Assembly (NCBI GenBank): GCA_922989275.2
Contig: OV277862.1
Location: 48,323,786-48,387,785 of the forward strand
Length of the DNA: 64,000 bases
Direction: 5' to 3'
Origin: Gari tellinella
Lineage: Eukaryota; Mollusca; Bivalvia; Cardiida; Psammobiidae
A model generated the notes under the pieces. It was not told the origin of the DNA. It did not search any database and was given only the letters and a program-made list of their open reading frames with translations. A program made the position numbers and the translations under genes. This document shows positions 63,574-64,000 of this stretch, piece after piece (positions within the stretch are counted from its first letter, which is position 1; each line of letters starts with the position of its first letter).

Positions 63574-64000
63574 TACTTTTATAATACTTACATTATATAC
63601 AACATACATGTATATGTATAAGCTCTTGATAGGGTGCAATTATTATTGTGGAATAACTGTAACAAGAGTTCTCTGCCCTTGATGTACTTAGGAATGCTAG
63701 AAAGGGCCGTATTTTAGTATTGTTTACACGCTTTTGTCTACAAATGTGATATGAATTTTAATAAAAACCTATTCAAACTCAAATTATATGGCTAATAGTT
63801 TTCAAATTATTTCATTTATTGTCGAAATTAGCAAATAGTTCAATAGTTATCTGCCCATGATGAGTTGCAAATGCAATATGTTTAAAACAGTGTTTATATT
63901 CTAGCAACTACAGTTCTGAATTTATTTTGATAATTCTTGCACACAATGTTTATAAACTTTAATATCAGTTCTTGAAGGTGTATAATATTACTCTTGAAAT

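Noticed and set aside
1..64000. CRISPR-like array of palindromic repeats
   Set aside because: The hairpins are dispersed inside MITEs at irregular spacing of hundreds to thousands of bases, with TA or TTAA flanks, in eukaryotic DNA with introns.
1..64000. Hairpins as transcription terminators or attenuators
   Set aside because: Stem-loops lack a consistent T-run and lie in both orientations inside transposable elements, not behind genes.

Overview
The window reads as intron and intergenic DNA from a metazoan nuclear genome, AT-rich and dense in short non-autonomous transposable elements. A bivalve mollusc is the best guess. That rests on my familiarity with elements of the type at 1675-2290 and 54697-56340 (ends carrying GCTCACCTG, then GTCCGTCGTC stretches) and on the invertebrate style of the one gene found. 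No search was run. There are no bacterial operons, no rRNA and no convincing functional tRNA.

One gene is supported, on the + strand. A 69-bp exon (38146-38214) encodes most of a signal peptide. After an 18.4-kb intron come two exons (56571-56829 and 57862-58046) that together encode a CUB domain. Acceptor sites, donor sites and intron phases (1, then 2, then probably 1) fit together. The first exon with the start codon and everything after the CUB domain were not found here.

Nearly everything else is repeat. I sorted it into families by their ends. Those with TA target sites are A (ends CAGTGGAGAA), D (CAGTAAAACCTC), E (CAGCGCTCCCTCTC) and H (pogo/Tigger-like, CGAAACTCGATA). Those with TTAA target sites, as used by piggyBac-type transposases, are B (TTAACCCTTTCACTGCCATG), C (TTAACCCTTTACCC), F (TTAACACATTCAACCC) and G (TTAACCCATTTATGCC). 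The central part of these families is a long, often perfect hairpin of one of two types. Type P1 (CAAACAGTTTGGATCC...GATCAGACGCCG and its reverse complement, about 65 bp) sits in A, B, E and G, and a variant sits in F. Type P2 (AAAGCAGG.TGAAAGTAAAGC and its complement) sits in C and D. Both hairpin types therefore occur in families with unrelated ends and different target sites. This modular sharing, and the paired changes in the two arms of single copies, are the main discovery candidates.

Layout: 1-17 kb, mixed MITEs; 17.3-19.0 kb, a PIF/Harbinger-type element with TTA target duplication, arrays of CGAAT motifs, remains of its transposase, and two nested E elements; 19-33 kb, mixed MITEs; 33.9-37 kb, a 26-bp tandem repeat and relatively unique DNA; 37.4-37.6 kb, a tRNA-derived SINE; 38.1 kb, the signal-peptide exon; 38.2-56.6 kb, a large intron packed with MITEs, a 1.2-kb TTAA-flanked element (46.2-47.4 kb), two SINEs and a 1.6-kb element with eight internal 153-165-bp repeats (54.7-56.3 kb); 56.6-58.0 kb, the CUB exons; 58-64 kb, MITEs again. 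Most open reading frames longer than 60 codons are read-through of these hairpins and are not genes.
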